This document shows positions 1-9,040 of a stretch of 36,146 nucleotides of DNA, one piece after another. The translations under genes and the position numbers were made by a program. The number at the start of each line of letters is the position of its first letter. Within the stretch, counting starts at the first letter, position 1. The stretch is from the NCBI GenBank assembly GCA_025055335.1, contig JANWXJ010000205.1, positions 1 to 36,146 of the forward strand, read 5' to 3'. The stretch is from Acetobacteraceae bacterium. Its GTDB lineage: Bacteria > Pseudomonadota > Alphaproteobacteria > Acetobacterales > Acetobacteraceae. The notes under the pieces are model-generated. The model was not told where the DNA came from and did not search any database. It was given only the letters and a program-made list of their open reading frames with translations.

Positions 1-66
1 GATCGGCGCAAGGCGCGGCCGCCGCCGTCGCCCTGCCCCAAGGCCGATCGCCGGGGCGCGCCCGGT

Positions 67-1260
67 TCAGCCGCGCAGCAGACCGGCCTCGGGCCGGACG
101 GTGTCGCTTCCGGGGAAGGCGGCGGCGACGGCGTTGTTCGACAGGCGCAGGTGGTCGCGCAGCAGCCCCTTGGCGATCGCGCGCAGGTCCCGGGTCGGCT
201 GGAGGTCCCGCCGCTGCAGCAGGTTGCCCTCGGCAAGGCCGGGCCAGTCCGCGATGACCCGCCCGCCGCGGATGGCCCCGCCGGCGAGGAAGGCGACGCC
301 GCCGGTGCCGTGGTCGGTCCCGACGGTGCCGTTGACATGGGCGGTGCGGCCGAACTCGGTGATCGCGAGGACGGCCGTGCGCGCCCAGGCCGCCCCGAGC
401 CCCTCCTTCAGCGCGATCAGCCCGGCATCGAGCTGGCCGAGCGCGGGCGGCAGCCGGGCGAGCTGGTTGGCGTGGGTGTCCCACCCCCCGAGTTCGAGCG
501 CCGCGACGCGGGGCCCGTCGGGGGCTGCGAGAAGCCGGGCGGCGAGGCCGCACAGCACGGCGAAGCCGCGTTCGCGCGGCGGCGCCCCGACCTGGCCCGA
601 CGCGTAGAGACGGCCGCGGAGCCCTTCCGCGAAGGGTCCGGCGAGACGGTCGTCCGCGGCGTAGAGCGCGGCCAGGCGGTCCAGCAGCTCGGGCGCCGGG
701 GCCGATTCCGGCGTCTGCGCGTAGGCGCCGACGGGCACGGCGCCGCGCAGCAGCAGCGGCACGTCCAGCCCGATGGACAGCCCCCCGCGCGGCGTGCCGT
801 TCCGCCGCGGCGGCAGCCCGGCGAGCGCCCGGTTGAGCCAGCCGGACGCCAGCCGCTGTTCCGCGCCGGCCTCTAGCAGATCCTGCGCCTCGAAATGGCT
901 TCGCGTGCGGTAGGGGCCGGCCACGGCATGGACGATCGCCGCCTCTCCCGCGCGGTAGAGCGCGTGCAGGCCGGGCATCGCCGGGTGCAGGCCGAAGAAG
1001 CCGCCGAGATCGAGGAGCCCCCCTTCCTGCCCCGGCTCTGGCGGGGCGAAGCCGGAGCGGAGAGCGGCCAGCCCCGGATCGCCGTAGGGCACGACGGCGT
1101 GCAGCCCGTCGAGCGCGCCGCGCAGCAGGATCACGACCAGCCTGGGATCGCCCGGGGCCTGGGCGAGGGCGAGACGGGCCGGCCCCAGCGCGGCCACCGC
1201 CGCGAGGCCGAGCAGGAGGCCGCGCCGGCCGATCGCCGGCAGATGGGGTGAGGAACTCAT
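67..1260 (-). CDS. DUF1501 domain-containing protein (Tat-type signal)
   Basis: Internal start MSSSPHLPAIGRRGLLLGLAAVAALG... (ATG at 1260) with a twin-arginine-like signal; motifs RLVVILLRGALDGLHAVVPYGD, ALELGGWDTHANQ, ITEFGRTAHVNGTVGTDHGTGG typical of DUF1501. The ORF-track extension upstream to 1509 overlaps the upstream gene and looks spurious. Confidence 0.88.
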   Translation of the reverse strand: MSSSPHLPAIGRRGLLLGLAAVAALGPARLALAQAPGDPRLVVILLRGALDGLHAVVPYGDPGLAALRSGFAPPEPGQEGGLLDLGGFFGLHPAMPGLHALYRAGEAAIVHAVAGPYRTRSHFEAQDLLEAGAEQRLASGWLNRALAGLPPRRNGTPRGGLSIGLDVPLLLRGAVPVGAYAQTPESAPAPELLDRLAALYAADDRLAGPFAEGLRGRLYASGQVGAPPRERGFAVLCGLAARLLAAPDGPRVAALELGGWDTHANQLARLPPALGQLDAGLIALKEGLGAAWARTAVLAITEFGRTAHVNGTVGTDHGTGGVAFLAGGAIRGGRVIADWPGLAEGNLLQRRDLQPTRDLRAIAKGLLRDHLRLSNNAVAAAFPGSDTVRPEAGLLRG

Positions 1261-2573
1261 CGCCGCTGGAACTCCGGGCTGGCGAGAAGAAGGGTCATGG
1301 CGTCCTGGGCCGATCCGGCGCGGCCGATTTCCCGCCGCAGCGAATCCCGGGCAAGGCGCCCGAGCGCCGCCTCGGCTGCCGCCTGGGCGTCCACGCGGGC
1401 GAAGCGGCCGGCGGTGGCGAAGGCCCAGTCGGCGCGGGCGAGCAGCGCTTCCGGGCCGGCCCAGTCCTCGATCCGGTCGGGCCAGCCTTTCGGCGAGGGC
1501 GGACTCCACAGGGGCTGGGCAAGCTGGTTCATGCCGGCGACGGCAAGCAGGGCGCGATCCGGCGGCGCCCCGACCGCGCGCAGCGCGGCCAGGACGAGAT
1601 CGTGCGGCGGGCGGAGCTTGGCCAGCGGGGCCGAGAGCGCCTCGGGCCGCGAGATGAGGGTCCGCGCGGCGGCGCCGAGATCGCCGCCGCCATCGCGCAG
1701 CGCCCCCTCCACCGCCCGGACGATGGCGGGATCGGGGTCGTCGGCGAAGAAATGGGCGGCGAGCTTGCGGGCGAGGGCGCGATGCGTCGCCGGATGGCGG
1801 GCGAGCCAGCGGAGCAGGGCGATCCCCCCCTCCTCGCCCTCCTCGACCCGCCTGCCCATCACCGTCTTGGCGCCGGGCTCATGCGCGGCGGGGCGGAAGG
1901 CGAAGGCGCCGGTCTCGGCGTCGAAGGACCAGCCGGTTAGCACCTTGGCGAACTCGGTCACGTCCTCCTGGGTGTAGCCGGCGGCCGGGGTGACGCTGTG
2001 CAGTTCGAGGATCTCGCGGGCGAGGTTCTCGTTGAGGCCGCGGTTGCGCCGCCGCCCCACCTCGCTGTTCGGGCCGATCGAGCCGGCATTGTCGAGGAAG
2101 CGGAGCATCGCCGGGTGGCGCACGGCGGCGAGCAGCATGTCCTCGAAGCGGCCGAGCACATGCGGCCGGATCGCCTGCCGGACGTAATGGCCGGCGCCGA
2201 AGGCGGCGACCTGGCCGGCGCGGCGCGAGATGCAGAGGTGGTTGGCCCAGAAGGCGACGAGCCGCTCGATGAACGGCGCCTCCGCGGCGAGGCAGCCGGC
2301 GCACCAGGCGGCGAGCTCGTCGGCGACGAGCCGGTTCAGGGCCCGCTGCGTCTCGGCCGTCGGCATCCGCGCCCGTTCTGCCGTGAGGCGGAAGCCTTCG
2401 CCGAGATCGGGGAGCGGCGAGGGCGCCGGGGCCGGGCGGTGCCGCGAGATCTGCGCGGCGAGCCACCCTGCCGGATCGTCGGGAAGCGGCTCTCCGAGGC
2501 GCGGTCCGTAGCCGAACCGGATCAGGGCGATGTGGGCGGCGGTCATGGGGGATCGGCCATCTTCGGCTGACAT
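1257..2573 (-). CDS. DUF1800 domain-containing protein
   Basis: C-terminal part of ORF 1257..4832 (MSAEDGRSPMTAAHIALIRFGYGPRLGE...); motifs RLVAFWANHLCIS, NENLAREILELHSV, YTQEDVTEFAKVLTGWSF. Stop overlaps the DUF1501 start (ATGA). Alternative start at 2546. Confidence 0.87.
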   Translation of the reverse strand: MSAEDGRSPMTAAHIALIRFGYGPRLGEPLPDDPAGWLAAQISRHRPAPAPSPLPDLGEGFRLTAERARMPTAETQRALNRLVADELAAWCAGCLAAEAPFIERLVAFWANHLCISRRAGQVAAFGAGHYVRQAIRPHVLGRFEDMLLAAVRHPAMLRFLDNAGSIGPNSEVGRRRNRGLNENLAREILELHSVTPAAGYTQEDVTEFAKVLTGWSFDAETGAFAFRPAAHEPGAKTVMGRRVEEGEEGGIALLRWLARHPATHRALARKLAAHFFADDPDPAIVRAVEGALRDGGGDLGAAARTLISRPEALSAPLAKLRPPHDLVLAALRAVGAPPDRALLAVAGMNQLAQPLWSPPSPKGWPDRIEDWAGPEALLARADWAFATAGRFARVDAQAAAEAALGRLARDSLRREIGRAGSAQDAMTLLLASPEFQRR

Positions 2574-2804
2574 GCTAGCAGCCTTGCGGGCGCCCCGGCG
2601 CAACGAACCGTGACAGGCGCGGCGATGTCGAATCGACGCTTGCCAAAAGGCTCCGATCCGGTCAGAAGCGGGGGCGGATAGGCGGCCGGGCAACCGGCCG
2701 CCCCTTCGTCTTGGCCGAACGCGATGCGGTGCCCCGCGGCGCCGCCCGGCCGAGGCAACACCCTTGACGACCCGCGGCGGGTTCGCCGCGCATGGAGGCC
2801 AATC

Positions 2805-4886
2805 GTGGCGCGCACCCCGCTTGAGCGTATCCGCAACATCGGCATCACCGCGCACATCGACGCGGGCAAGACGACGACGACCGAGCGGATCCTGTATTAC
2901 ACCGGCAAGTCCCACAAGATCGGCGAGGTGCACGAGGGCAACACCACGACCGACTACATGGAGCAGGAGCGGGAGCGGGGTATCACCATCACCTCCGCCG
3001 CCGTGACCTGCGAATGGAAGGGCCACCGGATCAACATCATCGACACGCCGGGGCACATCGACTTCAACATCGAGGTGAACCGGTCCTTGCGCGTGCTGGA
3101 CGGCGCGGTGTTCATCATCGAGGGCGTGGCCGGCGTGCAGCCGCAGAGCGAGACGAACTGGCGGCTGGCCGACCGCTACAACGTCCCGCGCATCATCTAC
3201 ATCAACAAGCTCGACCGCACGGGCGCCGACTTCTACCGGGCCGCGGCGACGCTGACGGAGAAGCTCGGCATCGCCTGGGTGGCGCTGCAGCTGCCTATCG
3301 GCATCGAGGACACCTTCAAGGGTGTCGTGGACCTCGTGACGATGAAGGCGCTGATCTGGGAGGGCGACGAGCTCGGCGCCAAGTTCCGCGAGGCCGAGAT
3401 CCCCGACGACCTCAAGGAGAAGGCGGCGGAGTACCGGCAGAAGCTGCTCGACACCGCGGTCGCGGTGGACGAGGCGGCGATGGAGGAATATTTCGCCAAC
3501 GGCGACGTCTCGGTCGAGACGCTGAAGAAGTGCATCAAGAAGGGCACCATAAGCGGCGAGTTCCGCCCGGTGCTGTGCGGGTCCTCGTTCAAGAACAAGG
3601 GCGTGCAGCCGCTGCTCGATGCCGTGATCGACTACCTGCCCTCTCCGGTGGACGTCGAGGGCATCAAGGTCGCCCCGGCCGAGGGCCAGGACGAGGACAG
3701 CGAGCGCCGCATCATCCCGGTGCGCGAGGACGGGCCCTTCGCCGGCCTCGCCTTCAAGATCATCAACGACAAGTACGGCAACCTCACCTTCGTGCGCGTC
3801 TACTCGGGCGTGCTGCGCTCGGGCGACATGGTGCTGAACACCACCAAGGGCCACAAGGAGCGCATCGGCCGCATGTTCCAGATGCACGCCGACAAGCGCG
3901 AGGAGATCAAGGAGGTGTTCGCCGGCGACATCGCCGCCTTCGTCGGCCTCAAGGACACCCAGACGGGCGACACGCTGGCGAGCCCCGAGGATCCCGTCGT
4001 GCTCGAGCGCATGGCCTTCCCGGTGCCGGTGATCGACATCTCGGTCGAGCCCAAGACGAAGGACGCGATCGAGAAGATGACGCTCGGCCTGCAGAAGCTG
4101 GCGGCCGAGGATCCGTCGCTTCGCCTCAAGACCGACCAGGAGACGGGCCAGACCATCCTCTCCGGCATGGGCGAGTTGCACCTCGAGATCATCATCGACC
4201 GGCTGAAGCGCGAATACGGCGTGGAGGCGAACGTGGGCGCGCCGCAGGTGGCCTACCGCGAGACGATCACCCGCGCCCACACCGAGACCTACACCCACAA
4301 GAAGCAGACCGGCGGGTCGGGCCAGTTCGCGGAAGTGAAGATCGTCTTCGAGCCGCTCGAGCGGAACGCGGGCATCGTGTTCGAGAACGCCGTCGTCGGC
4401 GGCGCCGTGCCGAAGGAATACATCCCGGCGGTGGAGAAGGGCATCCGGACCCAGGCCGAGACCGGTGTGCTGGCCGGCTTCCCCACGGTGGACTTCAAGT
4501 TCACCCTGGTGGACGGCAAGTACCACGATGTCGACTCCTCGGCGCTGGCCTTCGAGATCGCGGCCAAGGCCTGCTTCCGGGAGGGCATGAAGAAGGCCGG
4601 GCCGGTCATCCTCGAGCCGATCATGGACGTCGAGGTGACGACGCCGCAGGACCATGTCGGCGACGTGGTGGGCGACCTGAACCGCCGCCGCGGCATGATC
4701 CAGAGCCAGGACATGGCGGGCACCTCCGTCATCGTCCGCGCGCATGTGCCGCTCAAGGAGATGTTCGGCTACATCTCCAACCTGCGCGGCATGACGAAGG
4801 GCCGGGCGTCCTTCTCCATGCAGTTCCACCACTACGAGCCCGTGCCGCGCAACGTGGCCGACGAGATCCTGAAGGCCTCGGCGTAG
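2805..4886 (+). CDS. fusA: Translation elongation factor G, probable paralog (EF-G2-like)
   Basis: GTG start with ggagg upstream; [47 protein letters not shown], full-length 693 aa through [29 protein letters not shown]. Confidence 0.93.
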   Translation: MARTPLERIRNIGITAHIDAGKTTTTERILYYTGKSHKIGEVHEGNTTTDYMEQERERGITITSAAVTCEWKGHRINIIDTPGHIDFNIEVNRSLRVLDGAVFIIEGVAGVQPQSETNWRLADRYNVPRIIYINKLDRTGADFYRAAATLTEKLGIAWVALQLPIGIEDTFKGVVDLVTMKALIWEGDELGAKFREAEIPDDLKEKAAEYRQKLLDTAVAVDEAAMEEYFANGDVSVETLKKCIKKGTISGEFRPVLCGSSFKNKGVQPLLDAVIDYLPSPVDVEGIKVAPAEGQDEDSERRIIPVREDGPFAGLAFKIINDKYGNLTFVRVYSGVLRSGDMVLNTTKGHKERIGRMFQMHADKREEIKEVFAGDIAAFVGLKDTQTGDTLASPEDPVVLERMAFPVPVIDISVEPKTKDAIEKMTLGLQKLAAEDPSLRLKTDQETGQTILSGMGELHLEIIIDRLKREYGVEANVGAPQVAYRETITRAHTETYTHKKQTGGSGQFAEVKIVFEPLERNAGIVFENAVVGGAVPKEYIPAVEKGIRTQAETGVLAGFPTVDFKFTLVDGKYHDVDSSALAFEIAAKACFREGMKKAGPVILEPIMDVEVTTPQDHVGDVVGDLNRRRGMIQSQDMAGTSVIVRAHVPLKEMFGYISNLRGMTKGRASFSMQFHHYEPVPRNVADEILKASA

Positions 4887-4971
4887 GCACTCCCTTCAGC
4901 CGGGGCCGGCGCGCGGCGCGGGGGGGAGGCTTCCGCGCCGCGTTGCTTGTACGGGATGCGGCGGGCGTGCT

Positions 4972-5001
4972 CGCGGACGTTGCCGGGAAGGAACGTCCGC
5001 G
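4972..5001. terminator. Perfect 10-bp stem / 10-nt loop hairpin downstream of the EF-G gene (terminator-like, no T-tract)
   Basis: cgcggacgtt - gccgggaagg - aacgtccgcg. Confidence 0.4.
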
Positions 5002-5056
5002 CGCGCCGCCCGCTGCCCGGCGCCTCCGCCGCACCCGCTCTGGCCGACTACGTCGT

Positions 5057-5071
5057 CTAGCAGCCTGTCCG
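5057..5071 (+). repeat. Left terminal inverted repeat of IS (ctagcagcctgtccg)
   Basis: Perfect reverse complement of 6499-6513. Confidence 0.9.
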
Positions 5072-5116
5072 AGAAACCCCTAGCCGCGGCGACATGGTTC
5101 TGATTCGCTGTGGGTC

Positions 5117-6454
5117 ATGAGCAAGACCTTCCGGGCATGGGACGTGGATCAGGCGTGGGTGCTGCCGCCGTCGCTACAAGATTTCGTGCCGGCGGGGCAC
5201 CTGGCGCATTTCGTGCGGGATACGGTGCGCGAGGGGTTGGATCTGTCTGCGATCCTGGGGCGCTACACGGAGGATCGCAGCCAGCCGCCCTACCATCCGG
5301 CGATGCTGGTGGCGCTGCTGCTGTATGGCTACAGCCGCGGCCTCTACTCCTCGCGGCAGCTGGCGCGGGCCTGCGAGGAGCGTCTCGACGTGATGGCGGT
5401 CACCGGCCTGCAGCGGCCGGATTTCCGCACGATCAGCGACCTCCGCAAGCGCCACCTGGCTGCCCTCGGCGATCTCTTCGTGCAGGTGCTGCGGCTCTGC
5501 CGGGCGGCGGGGCTGGTCCGGCTCGGCCATGTGGCGATCGACGGCACCAAGCTGCGCGCGAACGCCAACCGCAACCGCGCTATGAGCTATCGCCGCCTGC
5601 GCGAGGCGGAGGCGAAGCTCGCTGCCGAAGTCGCCGCCTGGTTGGCCCGCGCCGAGGCCGTCGACACCGAGGAGGACGCGGCGCATGGCCGCGACCGACG
5701 CGGCGACGAGATGCCTGCCTGGGTGGCCGACAAGCAGCGGCGCCTGGAGCGTATCGGCGCCGCCCGCGCCGCGCTCGAGGCCGAGGCCGCCGCCGGGCCA
5801 GACGACCAGGACCCGAACGGGCCGGGGCCGTCCTCGGGCATGCGCGGGCGCAACGGCACATGGCCCGGCTCGGGCGAGCCGCCGCCCGACACGGCGCAGC
5901 GCAACTTCACCGATCCCGACAGCCGCATCCAGCCCAGTCCCGGCGGCGGCGTTATCGCGGGCTACAACGCCGAGGCCGCGGTCGATGCCGAACAGGGCGT
6001 CATCGTCGCCCACGCCGTGCAGACCAACCCCGCCGACTTCGCCGCGCTGATCCCGCTGGTCGATGCCGTGCATGGCAATCTCGGCGCCAAGCCCCGCGAG
6101 GTCTCCGCCGATGCCGGCTTCGCCTCCGAGGCCAACTTCGAGGCCATGGCGGCCCGCCGCATCCGCGCCTACCTCGCCCCCGGCCGCGCCAGGCACGGCG
6201 ACGGACACGAGGCCGGCGCCAGGCGCTTCAAGCGATGTCCCAGGATGGCCGCGATGGCCGAAACCATCCGCCGCGCCGGCCACCGCAGCCGATACCGCCT
6301 CCGCAAGCAGGTCGTCGAGCCGGTCTTCGGTCAGATCAAGCAGGCCAGAGGGTTCCGCCAGTTCCTGCTCCGCGGCCTCCACAACGTCCGCGGCGAATGG
6401 GCCATGCTCTGCACCGCCCACAACCTCCTCAAGCTCGCCAAGGCCAGCGCGTGA
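5117..6454 (+). CDS. IS1182 family transposase
   Basis: 445 aa: MSKTFRAWDVDQAWVLPPSLQDFVPAGHLAHFVRDTV..., HPAMLVALLLYGYSRGLYSSRQLARACEE, HVAIDGTKLRANANRNRAMSYRRL, VVEPVFGQIKQARGFRQFLLRGL. Confidence 0.93.
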   Translation: MSKTFRAWDVDQAWVLPPSLQDFVPAGHLAHFVRDTVREGLDLSAILGRYTEDRSQPPYHPAMLVALLLYGYSRGLYSSRQLARACEERLDVMAVTGLQRPDFRTISDLRKRHLAALGDLFVQVLRLCRAAGLVRLGHVAIDGTKLRANANRNRAMSYRRLREAEAKLAAEVAAWLARAEAVDTEEDAAHGRDRRGDEMPAWVADKQRRLERIGAARAALEAEAAAGPDDQDPNGPGPSSGMRGRNGTWPGSGEPPPDTAQRNFTDPDSRIQPSPGGGVIAGYNAEAAVDAEQGVIVAHAVQTNPADFAALIPLVDAVHGNLGAKPREVSADAGFASEANFEAMAARRIRAYLAPGRARHGDGHEAGARRFKRCPRMAAMAETIRRAGHRSRYRLRKQVVEPVFGQIKQARGFRQFLLRGLHNVRGEWAMLCTAHNLLKLAKASA

Positions 6455-6498
6455 CACAAGGCCTCACCCCATCCCAGACAAGGCACGGCTACATTTTC

Positions 6499-6513
6499 CG
6501 GACAGGCTGCTAG
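6499..6513 (-). repeat. Right terminal inverted repeat of IS (cggacaggctgctag)
   Basis: Perfect reverse complement of 5057-5071. Confidence 0.9.
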
Positions 6514-6674
6514 TGCGCAAGAGGTGGACGGCCGGAACCCGGAGCGAGATGCGCATCGCCCGCGGCTCCGGCGTCTGCCGGATGGGCCCGCGCGTCGGCT
6601 TCCTGTCGGACGCCCAGGCCTTCGCGCAGCGCAACTTCGGCGGCGCCGGGCGGCCCTGCTCCTGCCGTTCGGGC

Positions 6675-7124
6675 TCAGCGCCTCAGGAAGTGGGTGATGA
6701 GCGCATCCAGCACCAGAACGCCATCCGCCTGGCGTTCGGCGATATAGCGGAACTTCGCGATCCCGAGGTCGGCGCGGCTGCGGGAAGGCCGAAGCTCGAC
6801 CACCTCGGCCGACAGTTCGAGCACCTCGTCCGGCCGAACGGGCGCGGGCCAGCGCACCTCCATCTGGTTGCCGCCGAGGTTGATGTCGGCCAGCAGCCCG
6901 CTGTCCACCGAGCGGCCGAAGACGGCGGAGAGGGTGTGCAGGCCGCTCGCCACCATCTCGCCGAACATGCTCCTGCGGCCGGCCTCCTCGTCCATGTGGA
7001 ACGCTTGCGGATCGAAGCGGCGGGCGAACTCCACCACCTCCGCCCGCGGCAGCACGAGCGTGCCGAGACGGAAGCGCTGGCCGACCGCAAGCTGGTCGAA
7101 GGAGGAGAGGCGGGGGATGTCCAT
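6675..7124 (-). CDS. MaoC-like (hotdog fold) dehydratase
   Basis: 149 aa; FARRFDPQAFHMDEEAGRRSMFGEMVASGLHTLSAVFGR is a MaoC hydratase signature (D..x4-5..H, GLH). Confidence 0.88.
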   Translation of the reverse strand: MDIPRLSSFDQLAVGQRFRLGTLVLPRAEVVEFARRFDPQAFHMDEEAGRRSMFGEMVASGLHTLSAVFGRSVDSGLLADINLGGNQMEVRWPAPVRPDEVLELSAEVVELRPSRSRADLGIAKFRYIAERQADGVLVLDALITHFLRR

Positions 7125-7224
7125 GTCCGGATCCTCTGGCGCGTTGCGCGCCTGTCGCTTGGCGCAGATGCCACGCTGCGTCTAGCATCGCATCGCAGCG
7201 CATCGGAACCGGGGGGAGGATGCC

Positions 7225-7497
7225 ATGCGAAGGATCGCCCTTGCCGCCGCCCTCGCCGCAGCAGCAGCCTGGGGCGGCCCGGCCTCCGCTCAGGCGCCGG
7301 ACGGGGCAGCGGCCTACAACGAGGCTTGCGCCAACTGCCACCGCACGCCCGCGCGCTTCATGCGCCGCTTCATGGAGATGACGCCCGAGCAGCGCCGGGC
7401 CGAGCTCGACCGTTTCCTCACCGGCCACTACGCGCCGGACGCGGCGCGGCGCGAGGCGATCATCGCCTGGCTGGAGGCGAACCACACGCGGCGCTGA
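7225..7497 (+). CDS. Small periplasmic c-type cytochrome-like protein
   Basis: 90 aa; Sec signal MRRIALAAALAAAAAWGGPASAQA, single CXXCH motif (CANCH). Confidence 0.78.
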   Translation: MRRIALAAALAAAAAWGGPASAQAPDGAAAYNEACANCHRTPARFMRRFMEMTPEQRRAELDRFLTGHYAPDAARREAIIAWLEANHTRR

Positions 7498-7504
7498 CGC
7501 CGCC

Positions 7505-7618
7505 TCAGGCGAACAGCGCGCGCAGCGCGAAGGCGACCGTGCCGGCCGCGACCGCCAGCAGCAGCAGGCGGATCTTCAGGCGCAGAGCGGCCTCGCCGCG
7601 GGGCAGGGGCTCAGGCAT
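7505..7618 (-). CDS. Putative 37-aa single-TM small protein
   Basis: MPEPLPRGEAALRLKIRLLLLAVAAGTVAFALRALFA*; start overlaps the 3' end of the upstream flavocytochrome by 8 nt (ATGCCTGA). Too short for the ORF track. Confidence 0.55.
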   Translation of the reverse strand: MPEPLPRGEAALRLKIRLLLLAVAAGTVAFALRALFA

Positions 7619-8930
7619 AGTCGAACAGCTCATAGACGATCCGCCCGGGCGGCACGCCGAGCGATTCGAGGTGCCGCGCGACCGCCATCGTCATCGCCTC
7701 CGGCCCGCAGATCATCGCCGTCAGGTCCTCCGCAACCCAGCCCTCGATCAGCGCGGCGATGCGCGCGCGTTCCATCACGCCCTGCGTCACGCCCTCCGGC
7801 GCGTCCTCCTCGGCGAGAAACAGGGTGCGCCAGCCGCGGCGGGCGGCGATCGCGGTCGTCTCGGCGCGGCAGACGAGGCGGTCGGATGTCCGGGCGCCGT
7901 GCAGCAGCGCGACGGGGCGCGCATCGCCCGCCGCGTCCAGCGCGCGCGCGAGCGACAGGATCGGCGCGATGCCGGCCCCGCCGGCGATCAGCAGCAGCGG
8001 ACCCTGGCCCGCGTGGTCCAGCGTGAAGGCACCGTGCGGGCCGTCGAGTCGCATCGGCGTGCCTGGCGCGAGGTTGCCCGTCTGCCGCGTCCGGTCCCCG
8101 GCCTCGCGGATGACGAAGCGGAGTTCCGGCTCCTGCGGCGCGGAGGCGACGGAGAAGGGGTTGTCGTCCCACGGCGCGGCGCGTCCGAAGGCGAGCCAGA
8201 AGAACTGCCCGGCGCGGTAGGGCGGCACCGGCCCGGAGATGCGAAGCTCCCAATACCCGGGCCCGAGCCGCTCCACCGCGGCCACCCTGTGCCCGGCGGC
8301 GGCGAGCCGCCACGGCTTCCAGCCCCAGGACCAGACGAGCAGCAGCAGCGCGCCGGCCATCCCCGCAAGCCAGGGCCAGAACAGCCAGGGCGACGCGGAG
8401 TAGAAGCCGAGCGAAAGGGCATGGTGCGTCGCGCCGACCGCCGCGACGCCGGCACCGAGGCCATGCAGCAGCCGCCAGGTCTCGTAGCGCATGCGACGTC
8501 GTGCGAGGGCGAGCACGACCGTCGCGATCAGCGCGATCCAGGCGATCTTGCCGCTGGTCATGCTCTCGAATGCGAACATGCGGGAGAGGCGGGCGAGGCC
8601 GTCGGCCGGGCTGGCAATGATCGCGGGCGCGACGAAGGCGAATGGGTGCAGCACCACCGCCGCCAGCAGCAGGATCGCCGCGGCGCGGTGGAAGCGCATC
8701 GTCACGTCGATACCTGTGCGCCCCGAGACGAAGGCCCATCGACCGGCATGGGCGAACTGCAGCAGCAGCAGCGACAGCCCGACGAGCCCGAGCCCGAGGC
8801 CGAGTTCCTGGTGGAAGAAGCCGATGTCCTCCGCCGTTGCGGCGGCGATGGCGAGCGGGGCGAGGGCGAGCAGCAGGAAGGCCGCCGCGGCGGTGCGAGG
8901 GGAGAGTCCGCTTGGGTTCGGTCGTGTCAT
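7611..8930 (-). CDS. Ferric-reductase-like transmembrane / FAD-NAD(P) oxidoreductase
   Basis: MTRPNPSGLSPRTAAAAFLL...; heme-type TM helices with MRFHRAAAILLLAAVVLHPFAF and YETWRLLHGLGAGVAAVGATHHAL, FAD site YRAGQFFWLAF..NPFSVASAPQ, NAD(P) site LLIAGGAGIAPILSL, MICGPEAMT. Confidence 0.88.
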   Translation of the reverse strand: MTRPNPSGLSPRTAAAAFLLLALAPLAIAAATAEDIGFFHQELGLGLGLVGLSLLLLQFAHAGRWAFVSGRTGIDVTMRFHRAAAILLLAAVVLHPFAFVAPAIIASPADGLARLSRMFAFESMTSGKIAWIALIATVVLALARRRMRYETWRLLHGLGAGVAAVGATHHALSLGFYSASPWLFWPWLAGMAGALLLLVWSWGWKPWRLAAAGHRVAAVERLGPGYWELRISGPVPPYRAGQFFWLAFGRAAPWDDNPFSVASAPQEPELRFVIREAGDRTRQTGNLAPGTPMRLDGPHGAFTLDHAGQGPLLLIAGGAGIAPILSLARALDAAGDARPVALLHGARTSDRLVCRAETTAIAARRGWRTLFLAEEDAPEGVTQGVMERARIAALIEGWVAEDLTAMICGPEAMTMAVARHLESLGVPPGRIVYELFDYA

Positions 8931-9040
8931 TTCCGCAGAGGCTGCCGCAAACCGGGCGGCGCTTCCACCCCGGATGAGCGGCATTTGCCGGGGCGCGGAA
9001 CCGGTCTAGTCTTCGGCACAGATCAAGCCGGAGGTGGAAC

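Larger units (their letters stand above)
5057..6513 (+). mobile_element. IS1182-family insertion sequence
   Basis: Single transposase ORF bounded by inverted repeats ctagcagcctgtccg (5057-5071) and cggacaggctgctag (6499-6513); the outermost CTAG may be a 4-bp palindromic target duplication. Confidence 0.88.

Noticed and set aside
3014-5083. 689-aa ORF in the +2 frame of fusA
   Set aside because: Out-of-frame shadow of EF-G with low-complexity R/G/H translation.
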